DNA of 64,000 nt from Maniola hyperantus (GCF_902806685.2 NC_048563.1:2790001-2854000); one strand, 5' to 3'; counted from the first letter of the stretch, positions 1-10,933 are shown. Numbers and translations: made by a program. Notes: a model not told the origin generated them from the letters alone.

Positions 1-100
1 TTATTTGATTCTTCACAACCGAAATGTTTCATTACAAAGATTTTTCACCAAGTCTTATCCATAGCAATTAAGTTGTCAACGTGAATGTGCAAAAGAAATA

Positions 101-197
101 AATACGAAAACCGAAAACGCAAACGGAAAACTAAAACGGAAAACTGAAGCTAAACGTAAAACGTAAACGTAAACGTAAAATTAAAAACGTAAACCCT
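101..197. repeat. Degenerate A-rich simple repeat (aaacgtaaac-like)
   Basis: Imperfect 6-12 bp units of the form aaacgtaaac and aaacggaaaac run head to tail. No coding potential is visible. Confidence 0.7.
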
Positions 198-1145
198 GTA
201 ACAAAGAAAAACAAGATTATAATTTGTGCTGTGTGAAAATTTCGACACGTGGAATTTTCCCGATCAAACACAACTCACCTATTGAACTCCTGGCCACCAA
301 TGGTTTTCAGAAGTCCACCCACAACCCATTATCCTCATTTATTTGGGAAGTTAAAATAACTGGAACTGAAAGAAATCATGAGATTAGGATTTTCTCTAAC
401 CAAACCGCCATTTTGTCGAATCCACATTACTTGATTTTTCACTCACCATAACTGATGAAACATTGAAAATACGTTAGGATGACTAAAATTTATGACTATT
501 GTATTTTTCCAGGCGAAGCCATGGGCGAAAAGAAGTGAGATTTTCCTGGAACGAAAAAAAATTCGTCTTCACATGTTGACTCCAGGAAAATTCTAAATCT
601 CACCAATCGGTGTTGCCAGACGCAACCCGAGTGTGGCCGCACTCAGTTAGTTTGATCATAAAGCCAATTCATTTTTGAATATTTGCGGAACCTAAGGATA
701 TATTATAAGAACCGTTTTGTTAATGACTTAACAATAAACAAATGATATTATGGTTTTATTTAATTATTTTGTTTTATTTTTACGACAATTGACAACGAAG
801 CAAACGCCATCTATTGTGGCTCGAATGAACTCTGAACATCGACCCACGCGTAGTTCTGCACCTTGATGCTAGGTGGCACCAACATACTTTGAACAAAATA
901 GATTTTAATTAAAAGCGAAACGCTAATTAGTAGTTCAAAATTTACAACGTCACACCATTACTCAACAAACTTCTTCGAATTTTAAACAAAGCATTACACC
1001 TAACCCTCTTTAAAGAACCGACAAAACTTACATAGGTACCTACCTATTTACTCGTAAAAGATAAAATTAATATTTACTTAATTCAATTAAATATCAGTGT
1101 GAAAGATGCTTTACACTCATATCTATATCTATACAACGCAACGCA
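198..1145. other. Upstream flank with no recognised gene
   Basis: AT-rich, non-repetitive-looking sequence upstream of the metallopeptidase first exon. I see no convincing exon or known repeat. The short open frames here have no recognisable content. It may hold regulatory sequence of the downstream gene. Confidence 0.5.
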
Positions 1146-1154
1146 TATATAAAA
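1146..1154 (+). promoter_or_regulatory. Possible TATA-like element upstream of exon 1
   Basis: The string tatataaaa occurs about 300 bp before the exon-1 ATG and is followed by a CT-rich tract. In an AT-rich genome this may be chance. An initiator-like atcagtc at about 1448 is closer to the ATG. Confidence 0.2.
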
Positions 1155-1457
1155 CATTTGTCTCTCTCTCTAGTAATGTGCTAATGTCATGATCCTGTTA
1201 TCACAATAAGAACCTCCCTTTCTCTCCCATATGCAATCATACGAGCTAAAACGAGAAAGCAAAACAGACAAGCATGGCCGCCACAGCTGTTATTCTAACC
1301 AACTTCACATCGAATGGAATCCACATACTCGATTGATTCGATTCGATGTAAAATTTAGTTTCGCGAAGACCATACGATGTGCGGACGTGTGTTATCATTT
1401 CGTATTTATTACTTTTAAGATGTAAACAAAGAGTTGTTAGTGAAAACATCAGTCGAA

Positions 1458-1607
1458 ATGTCGATACTTATGCTTAATGGTTCCTCAAAGGTGTTTTTCG
1501 TGCTGTGTTTAGTGTTCAAAAGTGCTGTATCTAATGATTTTGTGAATCATTTACAAACGAGTCATCAAAACGTGCATTGCACCCATGAACACCCCAAAGC
1601 AGACCAA
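1458..1607 (+). CDS. LMLN: Leishmanolysin-like peptidase (invadolysin), exon 1
   Basis: First coding exon of a zinc metallopeptidase of family M8. It is 50 codons from ATG to a consensus donor (caa|gtaagt) and ends in phase 0. Residues about 11-25 (KVFFVLCLVFKSAVS) are a hydrophobic signal-peptide core, which fits a secreted or membrane-bound enzyme. The end, HCTHEHPKADQ, resembles the Cys/His-containing propeptide start of invadolysins, and it reads in frame into the exon at 44,049. I chose the ATG at 1458 because the frame upstream of it has only non-ATG starts. The following intron is 42.4 kb. In animals this family acts in cell migration, mitosis and lipid-droplet biology. The catalytic HExxH region is not in this window. 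The assignment rests on the joined exons, since this exon alone is weak evidence. Confidence 0.75.
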
Positions 1608-1873
1608 GTAAGTGCTGATATAGATTCGATTTTTGAATTTCCTATCGATTTATGTCTAATTTCATAACCTAACCTAGGTTTTTAAAATGTAAACAATCGA
1701 TAAGGGGATTTTTAAATAAATTATTATCGATGAAATTCTGGCGATACTGATAAGTAGTGTACCTATAGGTTCCTACAGCTAACTGCTAATGTAATGATGA
1801 ATGAATCCTAATTTCTACGCGATTATTTTCATAACTCCATCGAGATTCGAGAAAAGTTCTGTATAATTATTAA

Positions 1874-2692
1874 AAAAAAACCGCCCAAGTGCGAGTCGGC
1901 TCGCGCAACGAGAGTTCCGTACTAAAGTCGTATTTTTCGACATTTTGCACGATAATTCAAAAACTATGATGCATAAAAAACAATTTTAGAATGCACAGGT
2001 GAAGCCCTTTCATATTATGGTACCCCACTGGACAAAGCTATCTTACTTCGAAAAAAAAACCGGCCAAGTGCGAGTCAGGCTCGCGCAATGAGGGTTCCGT
2101 ACTACAGTCGTATTTTTTCGACATTTTGCACGATAATTCAAAAACTATGATGTATAAAAATAAATAAAAATCTGTTTTAGAATGCACAGGTGAAGACCTT
2201 TCATATGATACCCCACTTGATATAGTCACTCACTTCGAAAGTTGAAAATACTAATTATTAATTCATGACCACAATTTAAATTTTTTTGTGTGATCTAACC
2301 CTAAATTCACGGTTTACAGATTTTTCCCCAAATGTCAGCTATAAGATCTACCTACCTGCCAAATTTCATCATTCTAGGTCAACGGGAAGTACCCTGTAGG
2401 TTTCTTGACAGACAGACAGACAGACAGACAACAAAGTGATCCTATAAGGGTTCCGTTTTTCCTTTTGAGGTACGGAACCCTAATAATACTTATTATTAGT
2501 TCGTGATCACAATTTAACTTTTTTGTGTGATGTTACCACAAATTCACGGTTTTCAGATTTTCCCCCTAATGTCTGCTATAAGACCTACCTGTCATGCCAA
2601 ATTTCATGATTCTAGGTCAACGGGTAAACCTGTAGGTTTCTTGACAGACCGACAGACTGTTTCGTTTTTCTTTTTGAGGTACGGAACCCTAA
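1874..2692 (+). repeat. Family A repeat, three consecutive copies (two partial)
   Basis: Family A runs from 'ccggccaagtgcgagtc' through a central AT-rich part and a (GACA)n microsatellite to 'aggtacggaaccctaa', about 430 bp. Here a 5' fragment (1874-2051), a full copy (2052-2481) and a 3' half (2482-2692) abut. It has no coding capacity; its open frames recur only because the repeat does. Confidence 0.85.
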
Positions 2693-2734
2693 AAACAAAT
2701 CATTCGATAGAATAGGGCTATTAAAAAAATATAC

Positions 2735-2802
2735 CCTTTAATTATCTTAGTCTGTATCATCACTTACCATCAGGTGAGATCGCAATCAATGGTTAAACAG
2801 CT
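2735..2802 (-). repeat. SINE family F tail fragment
   Basis: Contains 'atcatcacttaccatcaggtg', the 3' portion of the SINE seen more completely at 9,180 and 19,483. Confidence 0.55.
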
Positions 2803-2948
2803 ATGCTATAAATCAAGATTTTATTTCCACGAAGTTTCCTTAGAGGTTTTTCCTTTAAAATAAATTATAAAACTAAAATTATAAAGTTGGTAATTTTTGA
2901 ATAATCATCGCATATTATGATTCACGTTTGTCACGTTTTATGATTCTC

Positions 2949-3013
2949 GGAAAAAAACCAGCCAAGTTCGAGTCGGACTCGCGCACCGAGGGTTCCGTAA
3001 TCCGTACTACAGA
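2949..3013 (+). repeat. Family A 5' fragment
   Basis: About 65 bp starting 'accagccaagttcgagtc'; divergent from the other copies. Confidence 0.7.
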
Positions 3014-3169
3014 AAAAGTAAAACAGTAAGAATCACTTGTTTACGTAGTTAGCCTTGCCGTTGCAAGGCTAACTTTGTTTGTAGAGGTTTAAAAAAATTA
3101 TGATAGGTATTTAGAGTTTTTTCTCTAAAATATAGTATAAACTTCTATTGACCATAATTATTTCAGACT

Positions 3170-3387
3170 AGTTTATGCACGCGACTTCGTCCGCGTGGAC
3201 CACACAAATTTCAAACCCCAATTTCACCCCCTTAGAGGTTAAATTTTCAAAAATAAGGAAGGTGCTTTCTTAGCGGATGCTTATGTCATAATAGCTATCT
3301 GCATGCCAAATTTCAGCCCGATCCGTCCAGTAGTTTGAGCTGTGCGTTGATAGATCAGTCAGTCAGTCACCTTTTCCTTTTATTAGA
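3170..3387 (+). repeat. Family B repeat (GTCA-microsatellite type)
   Basis: Family B starts 'cttatgctcgcgacttcgtc'. It has a conserved middle ('ttagcggatgcctacgtca') and ends with (GTCA)n followed by 'ccttttccttttatatattt'. This copy is near full length (~220 bp). Confidence 0.85.
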
Positions 3388-3434
3388 TTATTTTCCGACT
3401 GGTAAACTTCGGAGATAAGAAGGGAGGAAATGTA

Positions 3435-3960
3435 TTTTATAGACATTTTATACGATAAATCAAAAACTATTATTCGTAAAAACAAATAAAAATCTGTTTT
3501 AGAATGTACAGGTAAAACCATTTCATATGATACCTACTCCACTTGATATAGTTATCTTACTTTAAAAATTAAAAACACTAATTATGAGTTCATGAACACA
3601 TTTTTTTTGGTGATGTAACCACAAATTCACGGTTTTACGATGTTTCCCTTTACGTGTGCTATAAGACCTACCTACCTGCCAAATTTCATAATTCTGAGTC
3701 AACGGGAAGTACCCTGTAGGTTTTATTTATTTATTTTTATTTATTTATTTATTTGTTTACAAAAGGATTCTTACAAGGTTTATTACGATTATGGTGTAAA
3801 CATAAACTCGATCGAGTTTATGTTTACACCATAACTTGACAGACACGATAGATAGATACAGACAAGGAAGTGATCATATAAGTAAGGGTTTCTTTATTTC
3901 CTTTTGAGGTACAGAACCTTAAAAACCGGCCAAGTGTGAGCCGAACTCGCGCACCTTGGA
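3435..3960 (+). repeat. Family A repeat with internal expansions
   Basis: Divergent copy whose microsatellite segment is interrupted by an (ATTT)n tract at about 3721-3757 and by the palindrome at 3789-3834. A second 'ccggccaagtg' start follows at about 3926. Confidence 0.75.
3789..3834. repeat. Perfect 46-bp palindrome
   Basis: The left arm ttatggtgtaaacataaact + cga is followed with no spacer by its exact reverse complement. It lies inside a family A copy, so it is secondary to that repeat. It could extrude a cruciform. Confidence 0.95.
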
Positions 3961-4157
3961 TGATTTTGTTGCTTAAACTATCTCCAATTGCAATTTATAG
4001 TTTTTGATTTTTCCCTGTACCTACTTGTGCTTTGAGACATTGCTTCTTTCCTCATGATTCTAGGTCAACGGAAAGTACCTTATTAGGGTTCGATTCCCTT
4101 CATCATCATCATGATCAACCCATCGCCAGCTCACTACAGAGCGCGGGTCTCCTCTTA

Positions 4158-5520
4158 AGGTTTGTACGCACCTAAGCGGCGCGGCGCGGCGCTTCAGCGA
4201 GCTGCACGTCGCGGCACAGAGCTTCAAAATATCATTTCTATCATTTTGTATGGCGCATATCGCACTAGAGCGGCGCTGCACAGCGCTTCACCGCGCGTTG
4301 CCGCGCGGCACGGCTGGAGAGAATATTTTGAAGCGCAGCGAAGCGACGCGCAGTGCAGTGACGCTAGTGCGACATACCCAGCGGCGCGGCGCGGCGCTTC
4401 AGTATGCGTACGTCGCTCGAATAAGATACACGCGCATCTTGTTAGGTATTTAAAGTACAGGCAAGAATCGGCAAGATAGACCTCAAAATAAATAACGTAG
4501 GTTTAATTTTTGGCACATGACGTGTTCCTCATGCTCTTAGAAGTATATCCTCAATGGTCCCAACCCCTAGGATGTCGGCTTCCCCCCTTCCCAGTGTCTA
4601 AATGTATAAATGTCTCTCCGAGCGTTATGAGAAAACGTCAATGGTAAAAATAATCCTGATTAAATAACTATAATATATTATGTACATATTATACCTACCT
4701 ACTTCATCTAGGTAGAATTAATAGTTTCGTAAATATGCCTACCTATTGTTGTACTTGTGTTTTTATTATACTAGCTTATGCCCGCGACGTCGTCCGCGTG
4801 GACTACACAAATCTCGAACCCCTATTTTAGGGTTCCGTACCTCAAAAGGAAAAACGGAACTCTTATAGGATCACTTTGTTGTCTGTCTGTCTGTCTGTAT
4901 GTCTGTCTGTCTGTCCGTCTGTCTGTCAAGAAACCTACAGGGTACTTCCCGTTGACCTAGAATCATGAAATTTGGCAGGTAGGTAGATCTTATAGCTGAC
5001 ATTTGGGGAAAAATCTGAAAACCGTGAATTTAGGGTTAGATCACACAAAAAAAATTAAATTGTAGTCATGAACTGATAATTAGTATTTTCAACTTTCGAA
5101 GTGAGTGACTATACCAAGTGGGGTATCATATGAAAGGTCTTCACCTGTGCATTCTAAAACAGATTTTTATTTATTTTTATGCATCATATTTTTTGAATTA
5201 TCGTGCAAAATTTCGAAAAAATACGACTGTAGTACGGAACCCTCATTGCGCGAGCCTGACTCGCACATGGCCGGTTTTTTCTCTTCGATAATTCGTTCTT
5301 CTTCTGCACAACAAAGAAATAATAATCAAATCCTCTTCACTGTCGCTCATCTTGCGACGTTGTTGCTCGTACGCGAACGGGTATAAAAGTGACGCGCAAG
5401 TGACGCGAGGTGCCGCGTACTGAAGTTGTAGTGCGGTAGGCACCGTCGAGCGGCCTGAGGTGACGCGTTCTGCAGTCGGACTGAAGCGCCGCGCCGCGCC
5501 GCTCAGGTGCGTACGAACCT
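4158..5520. mobile_element. PIF/Harbinger-like GC-rich inverted-repeat element
   Basis: The ends are inverted repeats: aggtttgtacgcacct at the left and the complement of aggttcgtacgcacct at the right, each continuing into gcggcgcggcgcggcgcttc. It is flanked by TTA/TTA at 4155-4157 and 5521-5523, a 3-bp TWA target duplication as known for PIF/Harbinger. It contains a family A copy and no intact transposase, so it is non-autonomous. Confidence 0.75.
4827..5280 (-). repeat. Family A repeat nested in the PIF/Harbinger-like element
   Basis: Full-length reverse-oriented copy from 'agggttccgtacctcaaaag' through (TGTC)n to 'cacatggccggttttt'. Confidence 0.85.
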
Positions 5521-5840
5521 TTAGAGTGAGAAGGGTTTTGGCCATAGTCTACCACGCTGGCTATGTGCGGATTAGTAGACTTCACACACCTTTGAGAACA
5601 TTATGGAGAACTCTCAGGCATGCAGGTTTCCTCACGATGTTTTCCTTCACTGTTAAAGCTTATATTTAATTAATTAAAACGCACAACTCCGAAAAGTGAA
5701 AGGTGCGTGCCCGGGATCGAACCCCCGACCTCCGATTGGCAGGAGGACATCCTAACCACTAGGCTATCACAGCTTTTTCCCTTGCGAGGGTCAAAATATG
5801 CTGCTTAAACGGCCGTTTCTTTTACTTAATGTCTACTTTT

Positions 5841-5925
5841 TAGGGTTTCGTACCTCAAAAGGAAAAACGGATCCATACAAGGGTTCCGTTTTTCAGTAGC
5901 CCTATCATATGATACCCCACTTGGT
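5841..5925 (-). repeat. Family A end fragments
   Basis: Contains 'gtttcgtacctcaaaagg' then 'gatgatacc'-type remnants ('catatgataccccacttgg'); the interior is deleted. Confidence 0.6.
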
Positions 5926-6044
5926 ACCGATCCTATAGTAATCTTACAGAGGCACAGATAGACGGCGAGAAGCTATTTTGTTTTATATACTAAGTACATA
6001 ATATGTAGAGACGTGCGTAGGTACCTACTTATCTATATATATAT

Positions 6045-6640
6045 AAAATTCAAAGTCCTGACTGACTGATTGACTGACATAGATATCAACGCACAGCGTA
6101 AACCGCTGGCCCTACAGACATGAAATTTGGAGGGTCTATTTTTTGTGAAGAGTAGGTATCCACTAAGAAAGGATTTTTCGAAATTACACCCCTAAGTGGG
6201 TTAAATGGGGGATCGAAGTTTGTATGAAAGTCGGTCATTTTTCAAGTTATTTGCATGAAAATTGGTATTTGGGTTTTCGGTCACAAATGAAGAAATACGT
6301 GTTTCAGGATTTTTGGAAAATTTGCCCGTAAGGGTGGTACAATAGGGGATGTAAGTTTGTATGTGAAATCAACGCACAGCCTAAACCGCTGGTCCTAAAG
6401 ACATGAAATTTGGAGGGTCTATTCTTTGTAAAGAGTAGGTATCCACTAAGAAAGGATTTTTCGAAATTCCACCCCTAAGTGGGTTAAATGGGGGATGGAA
6501 GTTTGTATGAAAGTTATATGTGTTATTCGGTGCTGCTCAGAGTTCGTGTCCTGATGTTATAATGTTTGTTTCTGAAAAAAAATGCCATTTGTTTCCTGTA
6601 GGCCACGCGGGCGAAGCCGCGGGCAGAAGCTAGTTAGTAA
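6045..6640 (-). repeat. Repeat family N with internal duplication
   Basis: Two direct copies of a ~300-bp unit ('acgcacagcgtaaaccgctg', 'ctaagaaaggatttttcgaa', 'taagtgggttaaatggggga') lie side by side at about 6088-6240 and 6367-6510. The element ends with 'gcgggcgaagccgcgggcag'. It is a diverged relative of family B. Confidence 0.7.
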
Positions 6641-6851
6641 TAATATGTTATTAGTTAGTAACAAAGTAAACAAATGGTAAAAATACTTCGATAGATAGTA
6701 ATCTGCATTTATAATTATAATTTGCATATGCAATTAATTCAATGGAAAAAATGTTGTTCTTAATGTAATTAATTCCCGTAATTCAAATACGCATAAATTC
6801 CTACCATGCGTAGGTATTGCATCAATTCTTTGTTTAAATAAATAAATAAAC

Positions 6852-7245
6852 TGACCAAGTGCGAGTCAGGCTCGCGCAATGAGGGTTCCGTACTACAGTC
6901 GTATTTTTTCAACATTTTGCACGATAATTCAAATACTATGATGCATAAAAATAAATAAAAATCTGTTTTAGAATGTACAGGTGAAGACCTTTCATATGAT
7001 ACCCCACTTGATATAGTCACTCACTTCGAAAGTTGAAAATACTAATTATTAGTTCATGACCACAATTAAATTTTTTTTGTGTGATCTAACCCTAAACTCA
7101 CGGTTTTCAGATTTTTCCCCAAATGTCAGCTATAAGATCTACCTACCTGCCAAATTTCATGATTCTAGGTCAACGGGAAGTACCCTGTACGTTTCTTGAC
7201 AGACAGACAGACGCGACAGACAGACAGAACAGACAGACAGAAGTG
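6852..7245 (+). repeat. Family A repeat
   Basis: Starts 'gaccaagtgcgagtcagg' and ends within an interrupted (GACA)n tract. The terminal 'gtacggaaccctaa' is missing. Confidence 0.85.
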
Positions 7246-7643
7246 ACAATTGTCACTTTGCATATATCCAATTGCTATGTCCAAAAATGTTGAAAAACTC
7301 GACTGCACTGAAAAACTAAAAAGTAATATATATTTTTTTTTAATTAAAAATTAAATTAAAATTAAAAAAAAAATAAGTTATTTATTGTTTTCGGGCACTG
7401 ATAATTTAAAGATAACTCGATATATCTGGCTTAGTTTTAGATGTAGAACAACAAATAATAGCCATAATACGTGTAAAGAAGCATAGGTAACCTTAACATA
7501 GGTTACACACAGGCCAACAATGCGTAACTTGAAGTGCTTGTAATACAAACTAGTAGTTACATAGTACTTACGCACAAAAGCTGTTCTAATACCTAATCGA
7601 TACTTTACCTCCGCGTTCCTAACTCTTTAAAAGCCATAATTAT
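7246..7643. other. Non-repetitive intronic stretch
   Basis: AT-rich with a poly(A/T) tract at about 7330-7375. No supported gene: the - strand 65-codon frame here has no recognisable features. Confidence 0.4.
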
Positions 7644-7651
7644 GTCATAGG

Positions 7652-7795
7652 CAGTGGCGTACAGGTCATAGAGGCATAAAAGCACTGCTTACCTAGTTGA
7701 AATGCTATGTGCTCGTTTTTCATGATGACCTGTCATTAAATAGGTAGTTAGCTAACTAATGCTTACCCTAGGTTGAAACCCTGTGCACGCCACTG
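7652..7795. mobile_element. hAT-like MITE (family O) with exact 8-bp target duplication
   Basis: Ends cagtggcgtaca and tgcacgccactg form imperfect terminal inverted repeats. The 8-mer GTCATAGG flanks both sides (7644-7651 and 7796-7803), the target-duplication length known for hAT. The 144-bp body has no coding potential. Confidence 0.85.
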
Positions 7796-7851
7796 GTCAT
7801 AGGAGTATAACAGATACGTATATTTTGATATTTAGATATCTAGACTTTTTT

Positions 7852-8040
7852 TTTAAAAAAGAATATTAGCCATGTTAAATGACTAATATTCCCCTTTCCT
7901 CTCCAATTAAGCGTCAGGCTTGTGCTTGGAGTAGGTACGACAATAGTGCAACGGGTGGGGTTTGAACCGTCGACCTTTCGGTTTTGAGTCCACTCCTTTA
8001 CCTGTTGAGCTATTGAGGCTTTTGCAAATGCTGTGTACAC
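7852..8040 (-). mobile_element. tRNA-derived SINE (family E)
   Basis: On the - strand it reads gcctcaatagctcaacagg, 'accgaaaggtcgacggttca' (B-box) and a body ending in 'gttaaatgactaatattc' on the + strand, with a T-tract. Near-identical copies lie at 18,070 and 32,560. Confidence 0.8.
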
Positions 8041-8172
8041 ATTTTATAGATACATTTATCAGCCTGTGTTTGTTTATAAGTGTCGTAGTTTGTGTTAAAT
8101 TAATGTATTGTGTGTGTTCCTAATAAATAAAATAAATAAATACATAAAGTATAAAAGATTTGCTTTGTCATT

Positions 8173-8459
8173 CAGTACCCGTAGTATAAGATTTTACGTC
8201 TCACGAAACGTTGCTAGAATTCGAGAGTCGAAACACAATAACATCGAAGTAAAATGGACCTAAAGCGCCTTGAATTGAAGTCAAAAATTGATTTTAATTT
8301 CGCAATGTTTCCGCTTGGAGCGCTGGCTGTAGATGTGTAAACAAACTTGAGCTTTAAAACAACGCGTTTAAGATCCAGTTTACTATGACGCGGAAGTGTT
8401 TCGACTCTCGAATTCTAGCAACGTTTGGTGAGACGTAAAATCTTATACTACGGGTACTG
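8173..8459. mobile_element. MITE with ~64-bp terminal inverted repeats
   Basis: The left end cagtacccgtagtataag continues through gagagtcgaaacac and is repeated inverted at the right end, with only isolated mismatches. The 287-bp element has a ~160-bp non-coding centre. No clear target duplication was seen. Confidence 0.85.
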
Positions 8460-8461
8460 TT

Positions 8462-9050
8462 GTTAGGGTTGCGTACCTCAAAAGGAAAAAAGGAACCCTT
8501 ATAGGATCACTTTGTTGTCTGTCTGTCCGTGTCGTGTCTGTCAAGAAAACCGATAGGGTACTTCCCGTCGATCTAGAATCATGAAATGTGGTAGGTATTC
8601 TTATAGTACAACTTACAAGTAATAGAATAAATCCGAAAACCCAGTGAAAAAAATTTGTATTTTCAATTTTCAACGTTAGATAACTATATCAAGTGAGGTG
8701 TCATATAAAAGGGCTATGCGCAATAATATTGCGCAACGGATCAGCCTGGCTGTCCAGCGCGGAAATGCAGCCAGTATTCTTGGCACCATTCCACGTGGTC
8801 ATGATTTATATAGTAATTAGATAAGGCTAGCTTTAAGTTTTATTGTAAAATTATGGCTAAATTATTTTAGCAAATAAAAACAAAATTGTATCAATAAAAA
8901 AAGGGCTACACATGTTCGTCCTAAAACAGTTTTTTATGCACAAATTGTTTTTGATGTATCGTGCAAAATGTCGGAAAAACGGAACTCTCGGTGCTCGAGA
9001 GTAACTCGCACTTGGCCGGTTTTTAGGGTTCCGCGCCTCATAAGGAAAAA
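8462..9050 (-). repeat. Family A repeat interrupted by a LINE tail
   Basis: Reverse copy split at 8718/8898 by the LINE 3' end below. Both sides of the break carry 'aaagggcta', consistent with a 9-bp target duplication. Confidence 0.8.
8719..8888 (+). mobile_element. Non-LTR retrotransposon 3' end (family M)
   Basis: The first part translates as the C-terminus of a LINE polyprotein (QRISLAVQRGNAASILG..., then RGHDLYSN and stop). An AT-rich 3' tail follows. It is 5'-truncated, as is typical for LINE copies. The same tail occurs at 22,436 and 36,245, and related coding sequence lies at 30,150-30,670. Confidence 0.75.
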
Positions 9051-9056
9051 ACCAGT

Positions 9057-9170
9057 CTAGTGCGAATTCTTACGAGGTCCATAGTTAGCGACCATGTCTC
9101 GGATCCATATGTCATCATTTAACACTCACTATTCGAAGACTTTGGTATTATACGACTATATTTATCCATA
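9057..9170 (-). mobile_element. RTE-type LINE fragment
   Basis: Contains 'gcgaccatgtctcggatcc' and related words found in longer - strand RTE pieces at 44.7 and 54.6 kb, which encode the '...GSETWSLTM...' segment. Confidence 0.5.
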
Positions 9171-9179
9171 CTTCCATAA

Positions 9180-9530
9180 TTTTTTTTTCATTTTTTTTAT
9201 TCAGATACAAGTTAGCCCTTGACTGCAATCTCACCTGATGTGTGATGTGATGATGCAGTCTAAGATGATAGCGGGCTAATCTGGAAGGGATATGGCAGTT
9301 TTTATTAAACCCGTACCCCTTTGGTTTCTACACGGCATTGTACCGGAACGCTAAATCGCTTGGCGGCAATGCTTTGCCGGTAGGGTGGTAACTAGCCACG
9401 GCCGAAGCCTCCCACCAGACCAGACCAGAAATTTAGAAATTATAAAATTCCAAACCCCTGCCAGGAATCGAACCCGGGACCTCCCACTAATAAGACCACA
9501 GCGCTCACGACTGCGCCAGGGAGGTCGTCG
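9180..9530 (-). mobile_element. tRNA-derived SINE (family F)
   Basis: The tRNA-like head at 9528-9455 ('ggaatcgaacccgggacct' on + is the B-box region) is followed, reading leftwards, by a body with 'aaatcgcttggcggcaatgc'. The tail holds 'ctcacctgatg' and a T-rich end. Confidence 0.85.
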
Positions 9531-9755
9531 AAATTATAAATGCGAAAGTGTGTCTGTCTGTAACCTTTTCACGGCTCAACCGTTCAACCGATTTTGACGA
9601 AATTTGGTACAGAAAGAAAGAAAAGACGTTTATTTAAAAAACTTTGCTACACATCACATCTTAAAACTAAGAGCTGGGTTATTCCGGCGCTTCTTCCACC
9701 TGAGAACAAGCAAAAGAAACGTCGTCGGAACAAACTGTCATGTGTGGCACAACCC

Positions 9756-10160
9756 GAAAAAAACCGGCCAAGTGCGAGTCAGGCTCGCGCAATGAAAGTT
9801 CTGTACTACAGTCGTATTTTTTCGACATTTTGCAGGATAATTCAAAAATACATAAAAATAAATAAAAATCTGTCTTACAATGCACAGAAGACCTTTCATA
9901 TGATACCCCACTTGATATAGTTATATCTTACTAATTTTTTTTAGTGTGATATAAGCCTAAATTCACGGTTTTCAGAATTTTCCCCAAATGTCAGCTAAAA
10001 GATCTACCTACCTGCCAAATTTCATGATTCTAGGTCAACGGGAAGTACCCTGTAGGTTTCTTGACAGACCGACAGACATACAGACAGACAACCTGACAGA
10101 CAGACAACAAAGTGATCCTATAAGGGTTCCGTTTTTCCTTTTGGGGTACGGAACCCTAAA
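9756..10160 (+). repeat. Family A repeat
   Basis: Starts 'aaaccggccaagtgcgag' and ends 'ggggtacggaaccctaa', with small internal deletions. Confidence 0.85.
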
Positions 10161-10227
10161 AAGGGTCCCCGCTCAGCATTATGCTGTATGCCTTGTTGCA
10201 CAAGAACATACAGCGCTGATTTTCAGC

Positions 10228-10350
10228 ACAGTACAGGGATAGCTTGCATTCCGGGGGAAGGACATAGGCTACTTTTTATCCCGGAAAATTCACACAGGAT
10301 TTTTAAAAACCTAATTTCACGCGGACGAAGTCGCGGGCATCATCTAGTAG
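10228..10350 (-). repeat. Family C/P repeat fragment
   Basis: Contains 'gaaggacataggctactttt' and ends 'cgcggacgaagtcgcgggca' then 'tctagta'. This is the reverse orientation of family C, whose + strand start is 'gatgcccgcgacttcgtcc'. Confidence 0.75.
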
Positions 10351-10635
10351 TAAATAGTTTTAACTCTTAGTAACTATTTATTTATATTTATAAATATCTT
10401 GTATAACTAGGTAACAACTAGTGATGTTCCGGATATCCGTATCCGTATCCGCGGATATCCGCGGGAAAATAAAGATCCGTATCCGTATCCGTTACTTTTT
10501 TAGCGGATCTTTTACCTTATTAATTTTTAATAAGTACACAAATTAAATTCTATTTTTAGGTGATTAGGTAGCAATAAATACTATTAAATAATTCCACAAC
10601 AAACAACAAACAAATGCAAACTTTATTGCTGCCCA

Positions 10636-10806
10636 GTGGGGCCGATTCTCTTGTACACAATCTCTAAACTAAACTAAATAAATTAACAGGAATAAATGTA
10701 GTGCTATCCTTTTTCGCAAGCAACATTATGAAAGAGATAGCAATAGATTTAGACGTGCAATTTTTGTTTAATTTAGAGATTGTGTACAAGAGAATTGGCC
10801 ACAGTG
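10636..10806. mobile_element. MITE family J, nested copy
   Basis: The left end 'gattctcttgtacacaatct' is inverted at the right as 'agattgtgtacaagagaat'. Homologous to the tandem pair at 15,703-16,034. Confidence 0.8.
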
Positions 10807-10933
10807 TAACACTAAATTATAAACAAAACAAAAGAAAGACCCGCGCCATGCACAATGCACATGTTCTGCCACGCAAAGCGACAAGTGGCGTCAACTATCG
10901 TTTCAAGGTCACGCACACCGACACCGATTGAGT

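Larger units (their letters stand above)
4098..5775 (-). mobile_element. tRNA-derived SINE (family D), split by an insertion
   Basis: The tRNA-like head is at 5775-5700 (B-box 'gggatcgaacccccgacc' on the + strand) and the body runs on to 5524. The CAT-rich 3' end resumes at 4157-4098. The 1.36 kb between is a separate element (4158-5520). The two SINE halves join cleanly if it is removed. Confidence 0.85.

Noticed and set aside
2038..2229. Recurring ~65-75 codon frames beginning MTISSGVSYERSSPVHSKTD (also at 5.1, 6.8, 11.4, 34.5, 41.8 kb)
   Set aside because: They are the same stretch of family A read through. The frame is broken differently in each copy and there is no codon-level conservation.
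4162..4479. 105-codon Arg/Ala-rich frame
   Set aside because: It lies in the GC-rich inverted repeats of the PIF/Harbinger-like element; the composition explains the open frame.
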